Part shown: positions 10,374 to 17,098 of the stretch, piece after piece | How positions within the stretch are numbered: position 1 is the first letter of the stretch | Layout of the letters: the number at the start of each line of letters is the position of its first letter | Origin: Candidatus Babelota bacterium | Lineage (GTDB): Bacteria > Babelota > Babeliae > Babelales > Vermiphilaceae | Assembly (NCBI GenBank): GCA_004375875.1 | Contig: SOKE01000037.1 | Span: 1 to 33,884 of the forward strand | DNA: 33,884 nucleotides | Reading direction: 5' to 3' | Program-made: the position numbers and the translations under genes | The notes under the pieces: model-generated | What the model was told of the DNA's origin: nothing | The model's database searches: none | The model's input: only the letters and a program-made list of their open reading frames with translations

Positions 10374-10638
10374 AAAAAGCCTCCTCTATCTCGTTGCTTT
10401 CCAATTTTGATATAATTTCATTACCTTTTTTGAACTTGGTTTTTTCTTAAGATTACTTTAAAATAATCTGCTCAAAATAACACCTGCGCATGATTTAAAC
10501 AATAGCTCTTAAACTGTGGTTTTAAACAAATCAATGTACTTGACCACAAATACTAGTAAAACCACGAAAAAGCATATATTGTAATATTATGAATTAGCAT
10601 ACCACAATTGCTTAAAAATATCTAAAAAAAGGAATTTT
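10374..10638. other. Intergenic region with an inverted repeat upstream of the epimerase-like gene
   Basis: A 9-bp perfect inverted repeat, GTGGTTTTA at 10516-10524 and TAAAACCAC at 10557-10565, is separated by 32 bases and lies about 75 bases before the ATG at 10639. It could be an operator or part of a leader structure; no protein or RNA family is recognised. A TTGACC sits between the arms at ~10540 but has no matching -10. Confidence 0.35.
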
Positions 10639-11289
10639 ATGGCCGTTATTTACCCCTCTTTAATAGCAGCAGATCTGTTAAATTTACAAGAAGAAATTAA
10701 AAAATTGGATCCTTATTGTCAAGGATATCACCTTGATATCATGGACAATCATTTTGTTCCCAATCTCACGTTTGGCTCAGCATTTGTGAATGCCATTGCA
10801 CAAGTTACGTATAAAAAAATTTGGGTACAATTACTTGTAGATAAACCAGAAAATTGGATAGATCAATTTTTTCTACCGATCGACAGTATCATAACATTTC
10901 ACATTGAATCAAGCCAAGAAATCAGAAGAACAATTGATCACATAAAGAAAAAAAAATGGTTGCCAAGTATCGCTATAAATCCAAAAACGGAAGTAGAGAT
11001 ACTTTTTCCTTATTTGGATAGACTCAGTCAAGTACTTATTATGTCTGTTGTTCCTGGATTTTCTGGGCAGGAATTTCTGCCAGACGTGATTAGTAAGGTT
11101 GATCGGTTAGTCAGCTACCGTCAAACATCAGGATTACCATTTGTTATCTCAATGGACGGAGGTATTAACAAAAATAATATCCGCATGCTCAAAGAACATG
11201 GGGTGGATATCTTTGCTGTTGGATCCGGTATTTTCAAAAGTGAAGATCCAGTAGCTACACTCAAAGAACTTAATACATTAATTGCATAA
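10639..11289 (+). CDS. rpe: Ribulose-phosphate 3-epimerase-like protein
   Basis: A 216-residue TIM-barrel protein of normal length for the family, which interconverts ribulose-5-phosphate and xylulose-5-phosphate in the cytosolic pentose phosphate pathway. Seen: YPSLIAADL at the first strand, HLDIMDNHFVPN with metal ligands H31 and D33, TFHIESS, the phosphate-side loop VVPGFSGQEF, the catalytic MDGGIN (D173) and the phosphate-binding AVGSGIF. The oddity is strand 3: the usual D-x-H-(L/M)-M is W-V-Q-L-L, so the third metal-ligand His is Gln (Q64). Activity may be altered or the metal site changed. A related sugar-phosphate epimerase is possible. AAAAAGGAA precedes the ATG. It is the only plus-strand gene inside the exported-protein block. 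Confidence 0.85.
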   Translation: MAVIYPSLIAADLLNLQEEIKKLDPYCQGYHLDIMDNHFVPNLTFGSAFVNAIAQVTYKKIWVQLLVDKPENWIDQFFLPIDSIITFHIESSQEIRRTIDHIKKKKWLPSIAINPKTEVEILFPYLDRLSQVLIMSVVPGFSGQEFLPDVISKVDRLVSYRQTSGLPFVISMDGGINKNNIRMLKEHGVDIFAVGSGIFKSEDPVATLKELNTLIA

Positions 11290-11311
11290 AAATAAATACT
11301 GCTCTCTTATT

Positions 11312-11333
11312 TAAAAAATGTATTCATTTTTTA
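11312..11333. terminator. Possible weak terminator after the epimerase-like gene
   Basis: A 9-bp stem made almost only of A-T pairs (11312-11320 with 11325-11333), loop TATT, 22 bases after the stop at 11289. The low GC content makes it weak; the stronger hairpin at 11393-11435 could also serve this strand. Confidence 0.35.
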
Positions 11334-11392
11334 GGATTAGGTAGTCACAAACAAAATTTTTATAAGCATAAAATTATTAGTGAAAATTCATA

Positions 11393-11435
11393 AAAAATAA
11401 GGCTTGCATTCATAACAAATGCAAGCCTTATTTTT
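11393..11435. terminator. Terminator hairpin, copy 1 of 3
   Basis: A 17-bp perfect stem (11393-11409 with 11419-11435), GC-rich in the middle and with A- and T-runs outside, loop TCATAACAA. It lies 80 bases past the stop of the minus-strand gene at 11515 and also faces the epimerase-like gene, so it works in both directions. Near-identical copies lie at 12533 and 13648. Confidence 0.9.
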
Positions 11436-11514
11436 GTTATTATCTACAGTTGAGAAAAATAAGATCGACCAAGTTCAAAATTTTAAAACAATCTCAAATC
11501 TTTTTTCTCAAGAT

Positions 11515-12330
11515 TTATCTCCTATGTCTACAATTACAATGCCTATGTCCAGCACAATTCCCTCGAGCAGAACCTCCTCTTCCTCGAGTACAGCTCTCAC
11601 AAGAACAAGTCCGTGTGTTGTGCCACGCTCCTCCTTTTAAGACAATATAATTTGGTCTTACTGATTGAACTCCTGACGTTGCCGGAGCCGGCTTAATTGG
11701 CGCACTTTTTATTTGCTGATCCTGCCCTTTTGTTTCTTCCTGCTGCATTGCTGCTGCTATTTCCTTTTGATTGGTCTGACCGGTTTCTGATAGTAGTTGT
11801 GCAGGTACTGATGATTTTGCAGCCTGATTTTCAGCTACACCACTCTGTTGTTTACCAGTTAAATTTGAACCATACCAAGCTCCTGGTAAGTCAACAAATT
11901 TACATTTCTCTTCAGAATCCTCCACACTTTTAATAAGCTCAAAAAAATTCTCAATATCAGACTGTATTCTACCAATATCTAGTCGTGCTAGTCGTGTAAC
12001 ACTCATAATAGTTTTCATGCGAGCTTTGATGGAATCATCATGTTCATCTTCTGTAAGAACTGACAAACTTTTTTCAATATATTTATCCATACTCTTCAAT
12101 CTCTCCGCAACTGAACTAATAAATACATAAGGATCATAATCATCAATAGAGCCAGGCTGTGCAAAAGGATAATTCTGTACAATTTCATATTGTGATCCGG
12201 CCACTAAATCCTGTTGATTCCCGCTATCTTGACCGTCATCCATAGAAATCAAAGAAGCATTAAGCAACAAGAAGCTCAATACAATTAAAAATGCAAACAT
12301 TGATATTGATATTTGTCTGATGGTGTACAT
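11515..12330 (-). CDS. Mosaic-family exported protein, copy 1
   Basis: 271 residues. N-terminal signal peptide or anchor (MYTIRQISISMFAFLIVLSF, then LLLNASLIS). Residues ~60-150 are a helical domain (SVAERLKSMDKYIEKSLSV; ARMKTIMS; SDIENFFELIKS) ending VDLPGAWYGS. Residues ~155-225 are Gln/Ala/Lys/Ser-rich linker. The end is unusual: T-C-S-C-E-S-C-T, then Gly/Arg-rich, then C-A-G-H-R-H-C-N-C-R-H-R-R, giving six Cys and a basic end. Cys/His spacing suggests metal binding or disulfides, but no known finger matches. GAGAGGG precedes the ATG by six bases. The first ~150 codons and the upstream region match copy 2 at 12657 without a visible difference. Function unknown; secreted effector or surface protein is speculative. 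Confidence 0.85.
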   Translation of the reverse strand: MYTIRQISISMFAFLIVLSFLLLNASLISMDDGQDSGNQQDLVAGSQYEIVQNYPFAQPGSIDDYDPYVFISSVAERLKSMDKYIEKSLSVLTEDEHDDSIKARMKTIMSVTRLARLDIGRIQSDIENFFELIKSVEDSEEKCKFVDLPGAWYGSNLTGKQQSGVAENQAAKSSVPAQLLSETGQTNQKEIAAAMQQEETKGQDQQIKSAPIKPAPATSGVQSVRPNYIVLKGGAWHNTRTCSCESCTRGRGGSARGNCAGHRHCNCRHRR

Positions 12331-12374
12331 AATGAGCCCTCTCTTTATATTAAATGATACAAAACCTTTAAAAT
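11880..12374 (-). repeat. 495-bp duplicated block, copy 1
   Basis: Read line by line against 13010-13504 I find no mismatch over 495 bases. It covers the 5' ~451 bases of the gene plus its ribosome-binding site and ~44 bases of upstream DNA. Identity stops sharply at both ends (11879 G versus 13009 A; 12375 T versus 13505 G), while flanking DNA is similar but diverged. Confidence 0.95.
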
Positions 12375-12656
12375 TTTCTATCGATATGAATTAATCTAGA
12401 AACATAATAATAATGCAAAAAACATGTTTTTACAAAACAAAATGTCTCGTAAGTTATCGAAAATTTTCATATTTTAATGAAGTGTCATTATAAAAAAATA
12501 ACTTATCTTAGGTATAAAAATGTCTTAGACATAAAAATGAGGCTTGCATTCATAACAAATACAAGCCTCATTTTTTGTTATTCTACAGTTGAAAAAATGA
12601 GATCGATCTAATTCAAAATTTCAAAACAATTCATGAACAATCAATCTTCCCAAGAT
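12331..12656. other. Spacer between mosaic copies 1 and 2
   Basis: Holds the upstream region of copy 1 (12331-~12480, parallel to 13461-~13620), terminator copy 2 (12533-12575) and the diverged 3' untranslated region of copy 2. No other gene is seen. A candidate -10 (TATAAA on the minus strand, ~12350) has no strong -35. Confidence 0.5.
12533..12575. terminator. Terminator hairpin, copy 2 of 3
   Basis: A 14-bp perfect stem (12533-12546 with 12562-12575) around the same CATTCATAACAAAT loop region as copies 1 and 3. The T/A pair of copy 1 is here G/C on both arms, a compensated change that keeps the stem. It lies 81 bases past the stop of the gene at 12657. Confidence 0.9.
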
Positions 12657-13460
12657 TTATCTCCTATTCCTTCTTGAAACTGGACCCTTTTCTCGAGTAC
12701 AGTCATTGCAATCACATCTCCAAGTGTCGTGCATTACAAATCCCCTTCTTACGTAGCGACCATTTTTTCCTTGATCTGATGAAACAGCCTTTTGTGCCTT
12801 TACTGCTGGTACAGCTACGGATGGAGTAGGCTTTTGAGCTGATACTTGTTGTTTAGTATCACTCTGCTTATTCTGTTGTGCCGCTGCTTTAATTTCCTCT
12901 GCAGATACTGTTGATTTTTCAGCCTGTTTTGCAGACACTAATGAATTTTCAGCATCTTTTTTAGATATAGCACTCTGTTTTTTACCAATTAAACGTGAAC
13001 CACACCAAACTCCTGGTAAGTCAACAAATTTACATTTCTCTTCAGAATCCTCCACACTTTTAATAAGCTCAAAAAAATTCTCAATATCAGACTGTATTCT
13101 ACCAATATCTAGTCGTGCTAGTCGTGTAACACTCATAATAGTTTTCATGCGAGCTTTGATGGAATCATCATGTTCATCTTCTGTAAGAACTGACAAACTT
13201 TTTTCAATATATTTATCCATACTCTTCAATCTCTCCGCAACTGAACTAATAAATACATAAGGATCATAATCATCAATAGAGCCAGGCTGTGCAAAAGGAT
13301 AATTCTGTACAATTTCATATTGTGATCCGGCCACTAAATCCTGTTGATTCCCGCTATCTTGACCGTCATCCATAGAAATCAAAGAAGCATTAAGCAACAA
13401 GAAGCTCAATACAATTAAAAATGCAAACATTGATATTGATATTTGTCTGATGGTGTACAT
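12657..13460 (-). CDS. Mosaic-family exported protein, copy 2 (chimeric)
   Basis: 267 residues. Residues 1-~150 equal copy 1 (signal peptide or anchor and the helical domain). After VDLPGVW it switches: C-G-S-R-L-I-G-K-K-Q matches the next gene at 13796 (W-G-S-R-L-I-G-K-K-Q), sharing a 27-base identical run (12975-13001 with 14087-14113), while copy 1 has diverged there. A Lys/Ala/Ser/Gln-rich linker follows (~165-235). The C-terminus is M-H-D-T-W-R-C-D-C-N-D-C-T-R-E-K-G and ends R-R-N-R-R, a shorter version of copy 1's Cys-rich/basic tail. The same ribosome-binding site as copy 1 applies. It looks like a recombinant of copy 1 and the gene at 13796. Function unknown. Confidence 0.85.
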   Translation of the reverse strand: MYTIRQISISMFAFLIVLSFLLLNASLISMDDGQDSGNQQDLVAGSQYEIVQNYPFAQPGSIDDYDPYVFISSVAERLKSMDKYIEKSLSVLTEDEHDDSIKARMKTIMSVTRLARLDIGRIQSDIENFFELIKSVEDSEEKCKFVDLPGVWCGSRLIGKKQSAISKKDAENSLVSAKQAEKSTVSAEEIKAAAQQNKQSDTKQQVSAQKPTPSVAVPAVKAQKAVSSDQGKNGRYVRRGFVMHDTWRCDCNDCTREKGPVSRRNRR

Positions 13461-13504
13461 AATGAGCCCTCTCTTTATATTAAATGATACAAAACCTTTA
13501 AAAT
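13010..13504 (-). repeat. 495-bp duplicated block, copy 2
   Basis: Direct repeat of 11880-12374, offset by 1130 bases, no mismatch found by eye. It is larger and more conserved than expected for the surrounding family similarity, pointing to recent duplication or gene conversion. Confidence 0.95.
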
Positions 13505-13795
13505 GTTTCTATCGATGTGAATATAGTCTAAAAACATAATAATAATGCAAAAAATATGTTTTTCAATACAAAATTTCTATTGATCTGGTTATCTAAAATT
13601 CCCATATTTCGAGTGAAGTATCATTATAAAACGTACCATCTTAGCATAAAAATAAGGCTTGCATTCATAACAAATGCAAGCCTCATTTTTATCCACGTTG
13701 GGAAATTATCATGTTCAAAATTAACTGATCTCGTACCTTATTACTTTGCTAATTGTAATCATTCTTTCTGATCACAACCTGCTTTTTTAACTATG
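13461..13795. other. Spacer between mosaic copy 2 and the gene at 13796
   Basis: Contains the upstream region of copy 2 (13461-~13620), terminator copy 3 (13648-13690) and ~100 bases of 3' untranslated region of the next gene. No other gene seen. Confidence 0.5.
13648..13690. terminator. Terminator hairpin, copy 3 of 3
   Basis: Arms 13648-13664 and 13674-13690 with one A-C mismatch: the left arm has the copy-1 base and the right arm has the copy-2 base, so the hairpin itself looks recombinant. It lies 105 bases past the stop of the gene at 13796. Confidence 0.85.
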
Positions 13796-14704
13796 TTACC
13801 TTCTTCTATTTGCTATGCAGGCTTGCATTTCACAAGAACAAGTCGGTAGATGCCTTATAGGTCCTATTAAAATACTGCCATCTTGTCGTTGTTGTGGCTG
13901 TTGTGCTCTAGGTAAAGCACTTGCTACAACTTGTTCTGATTGTGGTTGTGAACCTAGTTGAGCTTCTGTACTAACACGTGAAGCTGGTTTTGCTGCTGGT
14001 TTAGCAACACCAGGAGTTACTGGATTTTTTGCTACTTCTTCTGTTGAATTGGCTACTGATGATGTCTGTTCTTTACTTGCAACACCCTGTTTTTTACCAA
14101 TTAAACGTGAACCCCACAAACCAAGACCGGTAATAACAGCAGTACCAATAACAACAGGACGCTTATGATTATTTAGACAAGACAAAAGACCTCTTGCTGC
14201 AGTAGCTGAAATAGGATTATTACCCATTGGTTTTTTCCAAAGATCCAAAGCAAGTAATCCAGCACTAGCGGCACCAGCAAATAATCCTGAAGTACGTTTG
14301 TGATTCTTAATCAAAGAACCGCACGCTTTTGTTCCTGATGCACAAGAATCGTAAGCTTTTTTTGTTCCTGATAAAAGATAAGAACCGCAAGTTTTTGCTT
14401 TTGATGAAACAGATGAAACAGTTGGCAATCTGTCATAGAGACTTTTTCCTATTAAAACAGCCAAACTACCACCCGCAAAAGCCATCATAGATGAATGTTG
14501 AGCAACTCGCGTTGTTATAGAGTTAACTGCCCTGTCATAAACTCGAGGAATGTTGCCGTAAACACGAGAAACTAAGGAAGGTCTACTGATAACTTCACTA
14601 CCTACAACCGAAGATTCATCTCCTGCTAAAAAGTTAGAAGAGGTGAATGGTAAGGCAATTAAACTCACAAGTAGAACCTTATTAAGATGATTCATACTCT
14701 TCAT
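13796..14704 (-). CDS. Mosaic-family exported/membrane protein with Cys-rich tail
   Basis: 302 residues from the ATG at 14704, chosen because GGAGG lies eight bases before it; an in-frame GTG five codons upstream overlaps that site. Signal peptide MKSMNHLNKVLLVSLIALPF. Three later Gly/Ala-rich hydrophobic stretches (MAFAGGSLAVLIG; SGLFAGAASAGLLAL; VVIGTAVITGLGLWG) may span or insert in membranes; two follow a matching N-H-K-R segment, an internal repeat. Between them are C-G-S and S-C-A-S-G motifs. After GSRLIGKKQ comes a Pro/Ala/Gln linker, and the end is H-L-P-T-C-S-C-E-M-Q-A-C-I-A-N-R-R-R, the same C-x-C-x(2,3)-C plus basic tail as copies 1 and 2. Function unknown. Confidence 0.85.
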   Translation of the reverse strand: MKSMNHLNKVLLVSLIALPFTSSNFLAGDESSVVGSEVISRPSLVSRVYGNIPRVYDRAVNSITTRVAQHSSMMAFAGGSLAVLIGKSLYDRLPTVSSVSSKAKTCGSYLLSGTKKAYDSCASGTKACGSLIKNHKRTSGLFAGAASAGLLALDLWKKPMGNNPISATAARGLLSCLNNHKRPVVIGTAVITGLGLWGSRLIGKKQGVASKEQTSSVANSTEEVAKNPVTPGVAKPAAKPASRVSTEAQLGSQPQSEQVVASALPRAQQPQQRQDGSILIGPIRHLPTCSCEMQACIANRRR

Positions 14705-14952
14705 ATGAATATCCTCCACTTTAGAATGATTAATAAAACCTCCACAATAAAAAACTTAGATAAATATCTAAATTTTTTTCAGTGTTTAAATATAAGATTA
14801 AACTAAAAAATAAAGATGTCAAGTTAGTAAATAGAAAAATTAAATGTTAGAACAAAATTTATACCATGGGTAATTCAAATTGAAATGTTATCCCCAGGGG
14901 TTAGTCAGGGAAGTATTCTATCAGAATTCTTATCCCTAAAATAAACGAGAAC

Positions 14953-14976
14953 GGATATCAACAACCGTTAATATCC
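14953..14976 (-). terminator. Probable terminator of the gene at 15017
   Basis: A 10-bp stem with one G-U pair (14953-14962 with 14967-14976), four-base loop, 40 bases past the stop. On the minus strand it is followed by a T-rich but interrupted tract, so it is moderate in strength. The rest of 14705-15016 shows nothing else. Confidence 0.55.
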
Positions 14977-15016
14977 ATTCAAAATATTTAGCATTTTATA
15001 GAAGCTTAATTAAAAT

Positions 15017-15358
15017 CTACTTCCTTCTGTTTCTATTCGTAGCCTTCTTTGCTGGTAATAATTTCCATAGAATCCATGTTGCAACAGGAACAGAAACAGC
15101 AATCAAGCCAGCCTTAGCTGGATTAGACTTAATATATTCTTGGGCATTAGCCGGAAAAGTGCCTAGCAGCCCTTTAATTCTGTTTATTTCACATGCAGTT
15201 TTTATGTCTTGCAAACTAGGAATTCTCTGAAAAACATTTGTAACCGTTCCTTTTGTCCATCCATACCCAGCACTTAAGTAATCTCCAACACCAGCTTTTA
15301 TTGCACAGGTACCAGAAATTAGGAGCAATGCGCTCAATAGTAAATTGATGCCTTTCAT
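15017..15358 (-). CDS. Small exported membrane protein related to the gene at 13796
   Basis: 113 residues with a signal peptide (MKGINLLLSALLLISGTCAI, cleavage near IKA-GV). One further hydrophobic stretch (AGLIAVSVPVATWILW, ~80-97) follows the segment I-K-S-N-P-A-K, matching in order and character the I-K-N-H-K-R / hydrophobic / L-W-K-K unit of the gene at 13796. The end is basic (K-K-A-T-N-R-N-R-R-K) like the other family members but lacks the Cys motif. A very strong GGGAGGTG site precedes the ATG. It is the first gene of the mosaic array. Function unknown. Confidence 0.8.
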   Translation of the reverse strand: MKGINLLLSALLLISGTCAIKAGVGDYLSAGYGWTKGTVTNVFQRIPSLQDIKTACEINRIKGLLGTFPANAQEYIKSNPAKAGLIAVSVPVATWILWKLLPAKKATNRNRRK

Positions 15359-15820
15359 AGCTCACCTCCCAAAGAAAATTAATAAAAAATCACTATACAC
15401 AGCAACAACTACAATCCAATTTTAAAGAGAGAAACATAAAGATTATGAATTAAAGATACCACTTCATAATTTCAATGTATTTTAGGAAGTCCCCGATTCA
15501 GAATAACCCCACAAAATAGCTACCCTTTATTATAGATAAAAATAGAAAAAAAGCAAGTACATAAAGAAAAAATTAATTTGACCAAGCAACATTGGCCATC
15601 AATAAAAAGGAGAGTTCCCTAAAAAATGCATATTCAGACAGTATATTCATCATTTGGCATTGAGCTAGAAATTTAGTTGATTATTCAGTACCGAAAAACT
15701 TACCTAAATAAAACTGTATGCTCAAAAACCCTTTGTGTGGTTGGCTAACCAAGATTAATTTTCAAATTGCATTGATTCTCCTTGATCTGATTGGCTATAA
15801 TTAAGTAGGAAGTAGGAATA
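15359..15820. other. Decayed intergenic stretch
   Basis: No intact gene. A short open frame at 15626-15676 (16 codons, ATG preceded by AAAAGGAGAG) ends in TAG and the same frame then stays open for 23 more codons to ~15748, which may be a broken small gene. A plus-strand promoter lies at 15772-15801 (listed separately). Otherwise AT-rich with nothing recognised. Confidence 0.4.
15772..15801 (+). promoter_or_regulatory. Promoter for a decayed gene
   Basis: TTGATT (15772-15777), 18-base spacer, perfect TATAAT (15796-15801), followed by a GGAA ribosome-binding site and the ATG at 15821. The start signals survive although the reading frame they serve is broken. Confidence 0.5.
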
Positions 15821-16058
15821 ATGGAACTTAAGGAGCTTTTTAGAAAAATTAAAAAGGTCTGAAGGCCTTAAAGCAAAACAATATTGGTCTTGATGTTAAA
15901 GAAATACTATGAAAAAGAAATTATAGTGTTACCAATATATGTTTGATTTATATGTAATGCATAAAAGGTTGCCAGCAACACCATCACCTTTTGGAATTAT
16001 AAAAGAGCATCTTGTAAAATTTAGACCGTTGAAGTTAGAGCAGCTTCGAAAAATATAA
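15821..16058 (+). pseudogene. Broken small gene, family not recognised
   Basis: From the ATG at 15821 (TAGGAATA upstream) the frame gives M-E-L-K-E-L-F-R-K-I-K-K, then stops at a TGA after 14 codons; one base shift continues with S-E-G-L-K-A-K-Q-Y-W-S. Further on, an open frame 15939-16058 ends L-P-A-T-P-S-P-F-G-I, then E-H-L-V-K-F-R-P-L-K-L, and stops 11 bases before the antitoxin gene. This last part recurs at 17029-17098. It reads as one short gene with several lesions. I cannot assign a family. Confidence 0.5.
15970..16040 (+). repeat. ~70-bp direct repeat, copy 1 (left of the toxin-antitoxin module)
   Basis: Similar to 17029-17098 in the same orientation, roughly three-quarters identical by eye with one single-base gap. 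It encodes L-P-A-T-P-S-(P/S)-F-G and H-L-V-K in both. The two copies bracket the module at 16070-16838. Confidence 0.75.
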
Positions 16059-16069
16059 TTAATTTTTGT

Positions 16070-16399
16070 TTATTTTCTTGTTGGGCTAGAAATATCTAAA
16101 GGAATAAGCTGTCCATTCAATTCTACCATGAATCTTTTACAACCAAGACCTTTTAGAATTTTAAAAAAACTTTTCATGCTAAAATCTTTTTTTGTTCCTG
16201 AACGCATTGCTTGAACAATTGTAGGTGATACACCTGCCAACTTTGCAAGCTTTCTCACTGAGATTTCATCTTGTTCCATTGCTGCTAAAAGAAGTTCTGA
16301 TAATAACAATTCTTGATATTCTTCAAAAAATTCTTTTCGCTTTTTTGGACTTAGTGATTCGACAAATTTATCACATGTTGATTTTATTTTTTTAGTCAT
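16070..16399 (-). CDS. higA: HigA-type antitoxin, XRE-family HTH
   Basis: 109 residues from the ATG at 16399 (GGTGG upstream; an in-frame GTG at 16411 is less likely). Residues ~45-75 form a helix-turn-helix: ISVRKLAKLAGVSPTIVQAMRSG, followed by MKSFFKILKGLGCK. In this family the protein binds the toxin and represses its own promoter. Its ATG overlaps the toxin's stop (ATGACTAA at 16399-16392), giving toxin-first order as in higBA. The inverted repeat at 16815-16838 is a natural operator. The N-terminal ~40 residues are Lys/Glu-rich and could hold the toxin-binding part. Convergent with the remnant ending at 16058. Confidence 0.9.
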   Translation of the reverse strand: MTKKIKSTCDKFVESLSPKKRKEFFEEYQELLLSELLLAAMEQDEISVRKLAKLAGVSPTIVQAMRSGTKKDFSMKSFFKILKGLGCKRFMVELNGQLIPLDISSPTRK

Positions 16400-16775
16400 A
16401 ATAAATTCCACCTTTGCATCGTTTTTTATAATCTTCTTTTGCTTTCAATGCCTTCTCCTTTTCCTTTGCAGGCATCTTTGTTGATTTTTTCTCATAGGCA
16501 TTAGTCACTATTATTTTTGATCCATCAAAGAAAAAACACAAAAATCTATCTGGTGTTGGCTTAAGAGCATAAATTTGATTGCCTTCATATCGAAATTTTT
16601 CCTCGTTAAATATTTTTCCAACATCTCCAAGCAGATAAAATAAATGTGTAAGCTTTTTCTTTCGGCTTGACGGCAATTTTTCAAAATATTCAAAAGCAAG
16701 ACTTTTTCCATGCTTATCAAAGTACCATTCTATAGTAAACTTATCGCCTTGATATGCTATATGTTTTTCAGCCAC
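16392..16775 (-). CDS. higB: HigB-type toxin (RelE superfamily, phage Gp49-like)
   Basis: 127 residues starting at the GTG at 16775, five bases after AAGGA; a TTG one codon earlier is the alternative. Family features in order: FTIEWYFDKHGKSLAFEYFE, KKLTHLFYLLGDVG, KFRYEGNQIYALKP, RFLCFFFDG, and IIVTNAYEKKSTKMPAKEKEKA. Relatives cleave mRNA at the ribosome to stop growth under stress. The usual basic/aromatic residues of the small RelE fold appear present, so the toxin is likely intact. Overlaps the antitoxin by eight bases. The module sits between repeated fragments and a recombinase stub, consistent with arrival by transfer. Confidence 0.9.
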   Translation of the reverse strand: MAEKHIAYQGDKFTIEWYFDKHGKSLAFEYFEKLPSSRKKKLTHLFYLLGDVGKIFNEEKFRYEGNQIYALKPTPDRFLCFFFDGSKIIVTNAYEKKSTKMPAKEKEKALKAKEDYKKRCKGGIYYD

Positions 16776-16809
16776 CAAATTCCTTTGAAAAGCAATACAA
16801 TATTTTTTT

Positions 16810-16837
16810 ATTTTATTGTATCATGTTCGTGATACAA
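16810..16837 (-). promoter_or_regulatory. Promoter of the toxin-antitoxin operon
   Basis: On the minus strand TTGTAT (16837-16832), 16-base spacer and TAAAAT (16815-16810). Initiation would be near 16803, about 28 bases before the GTG start of the toxin. Confidence 0.5.
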
Positions 16838-16838
16838 T
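16815..16838. promoter_or_regulatory. Probable antitoxin operator (inverted repeat)
   Basis: Perfect 9-bp arms, ATTGTATCA and TGATACAAT, with a six-base centre. It covers the -35 and spacer of the predicted promoter, the expected place for autorepression by the HTH antitoxin. Confidence 0.75.
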
Positions 16839-16938
16839 GTCTATAGTTTATTTTGGCTTTAATTCAAGGAAGGACCTCTTTCACGTATTCTATTTTGCAA
16901 GATTTTAAAAATTCAACCATCCAACAAGGACCCTAATC

Positions 16939-17025
16939 ATGAAAGCCATTCTTATCCCTCGTGTGAGCACAGAAGAAGAACAAAAAGAATCTGGTATCGC
17001 CTCATGGCTGATGCCAAAAAAGTAA
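16939..17025 (+). pseudogene. Serine-recombinase N-terminal stub
   Basis: ATG at 16939 with AAGGA 9 bases upstream, then M-K-A-I-L-I-P-R-V-S-T-E-E-E-Q-K-E-S-G and a stop after 28 codons. R-V-S-T-x-E-E-Q-x-E-S-G is the catalytic-serine opening of resolvase/invertase-type site-specific recombinases. The rest (hundreds of residues in intact members) is missing; the stub joins directly to the ~70-bp repeat. It is a relic of a mobile element beside the toxin-antitoxin module. Confidence 0.7.
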
Positions 17026-17028
17026 AGC

Positions 17029-17098
17029 TGCCAGCAACACCATCATCTTTTGGATTATTCGGAAACATCTTGTAAAATGTAAACCATTAAAACTAGAA
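17029..17098 (+). repeat. ~70-bp direct repeat, copy 2 (right of the toxin-antitoxin module)
   Basis: Counterpart of 15970-16040, one base shorter. A short frame M-A-D-A-K-K-V-K-L-P-A-T-P-S-S-F-G runs through it before a stop. The distance between copies is 1059 bases. Confidence 0.75.

Noticed and set aside
11419-11933. Plus-strand open frames opposite mosaic copy 1
   Set aside because: Antisense shadows of the Gln/Ser-rich linker and tail, and they overlap the terminator hairpin.
16939-17025. A functional recombinase
   Set aside because: Only 19 family residues before the junction; the catalytic core is missing.
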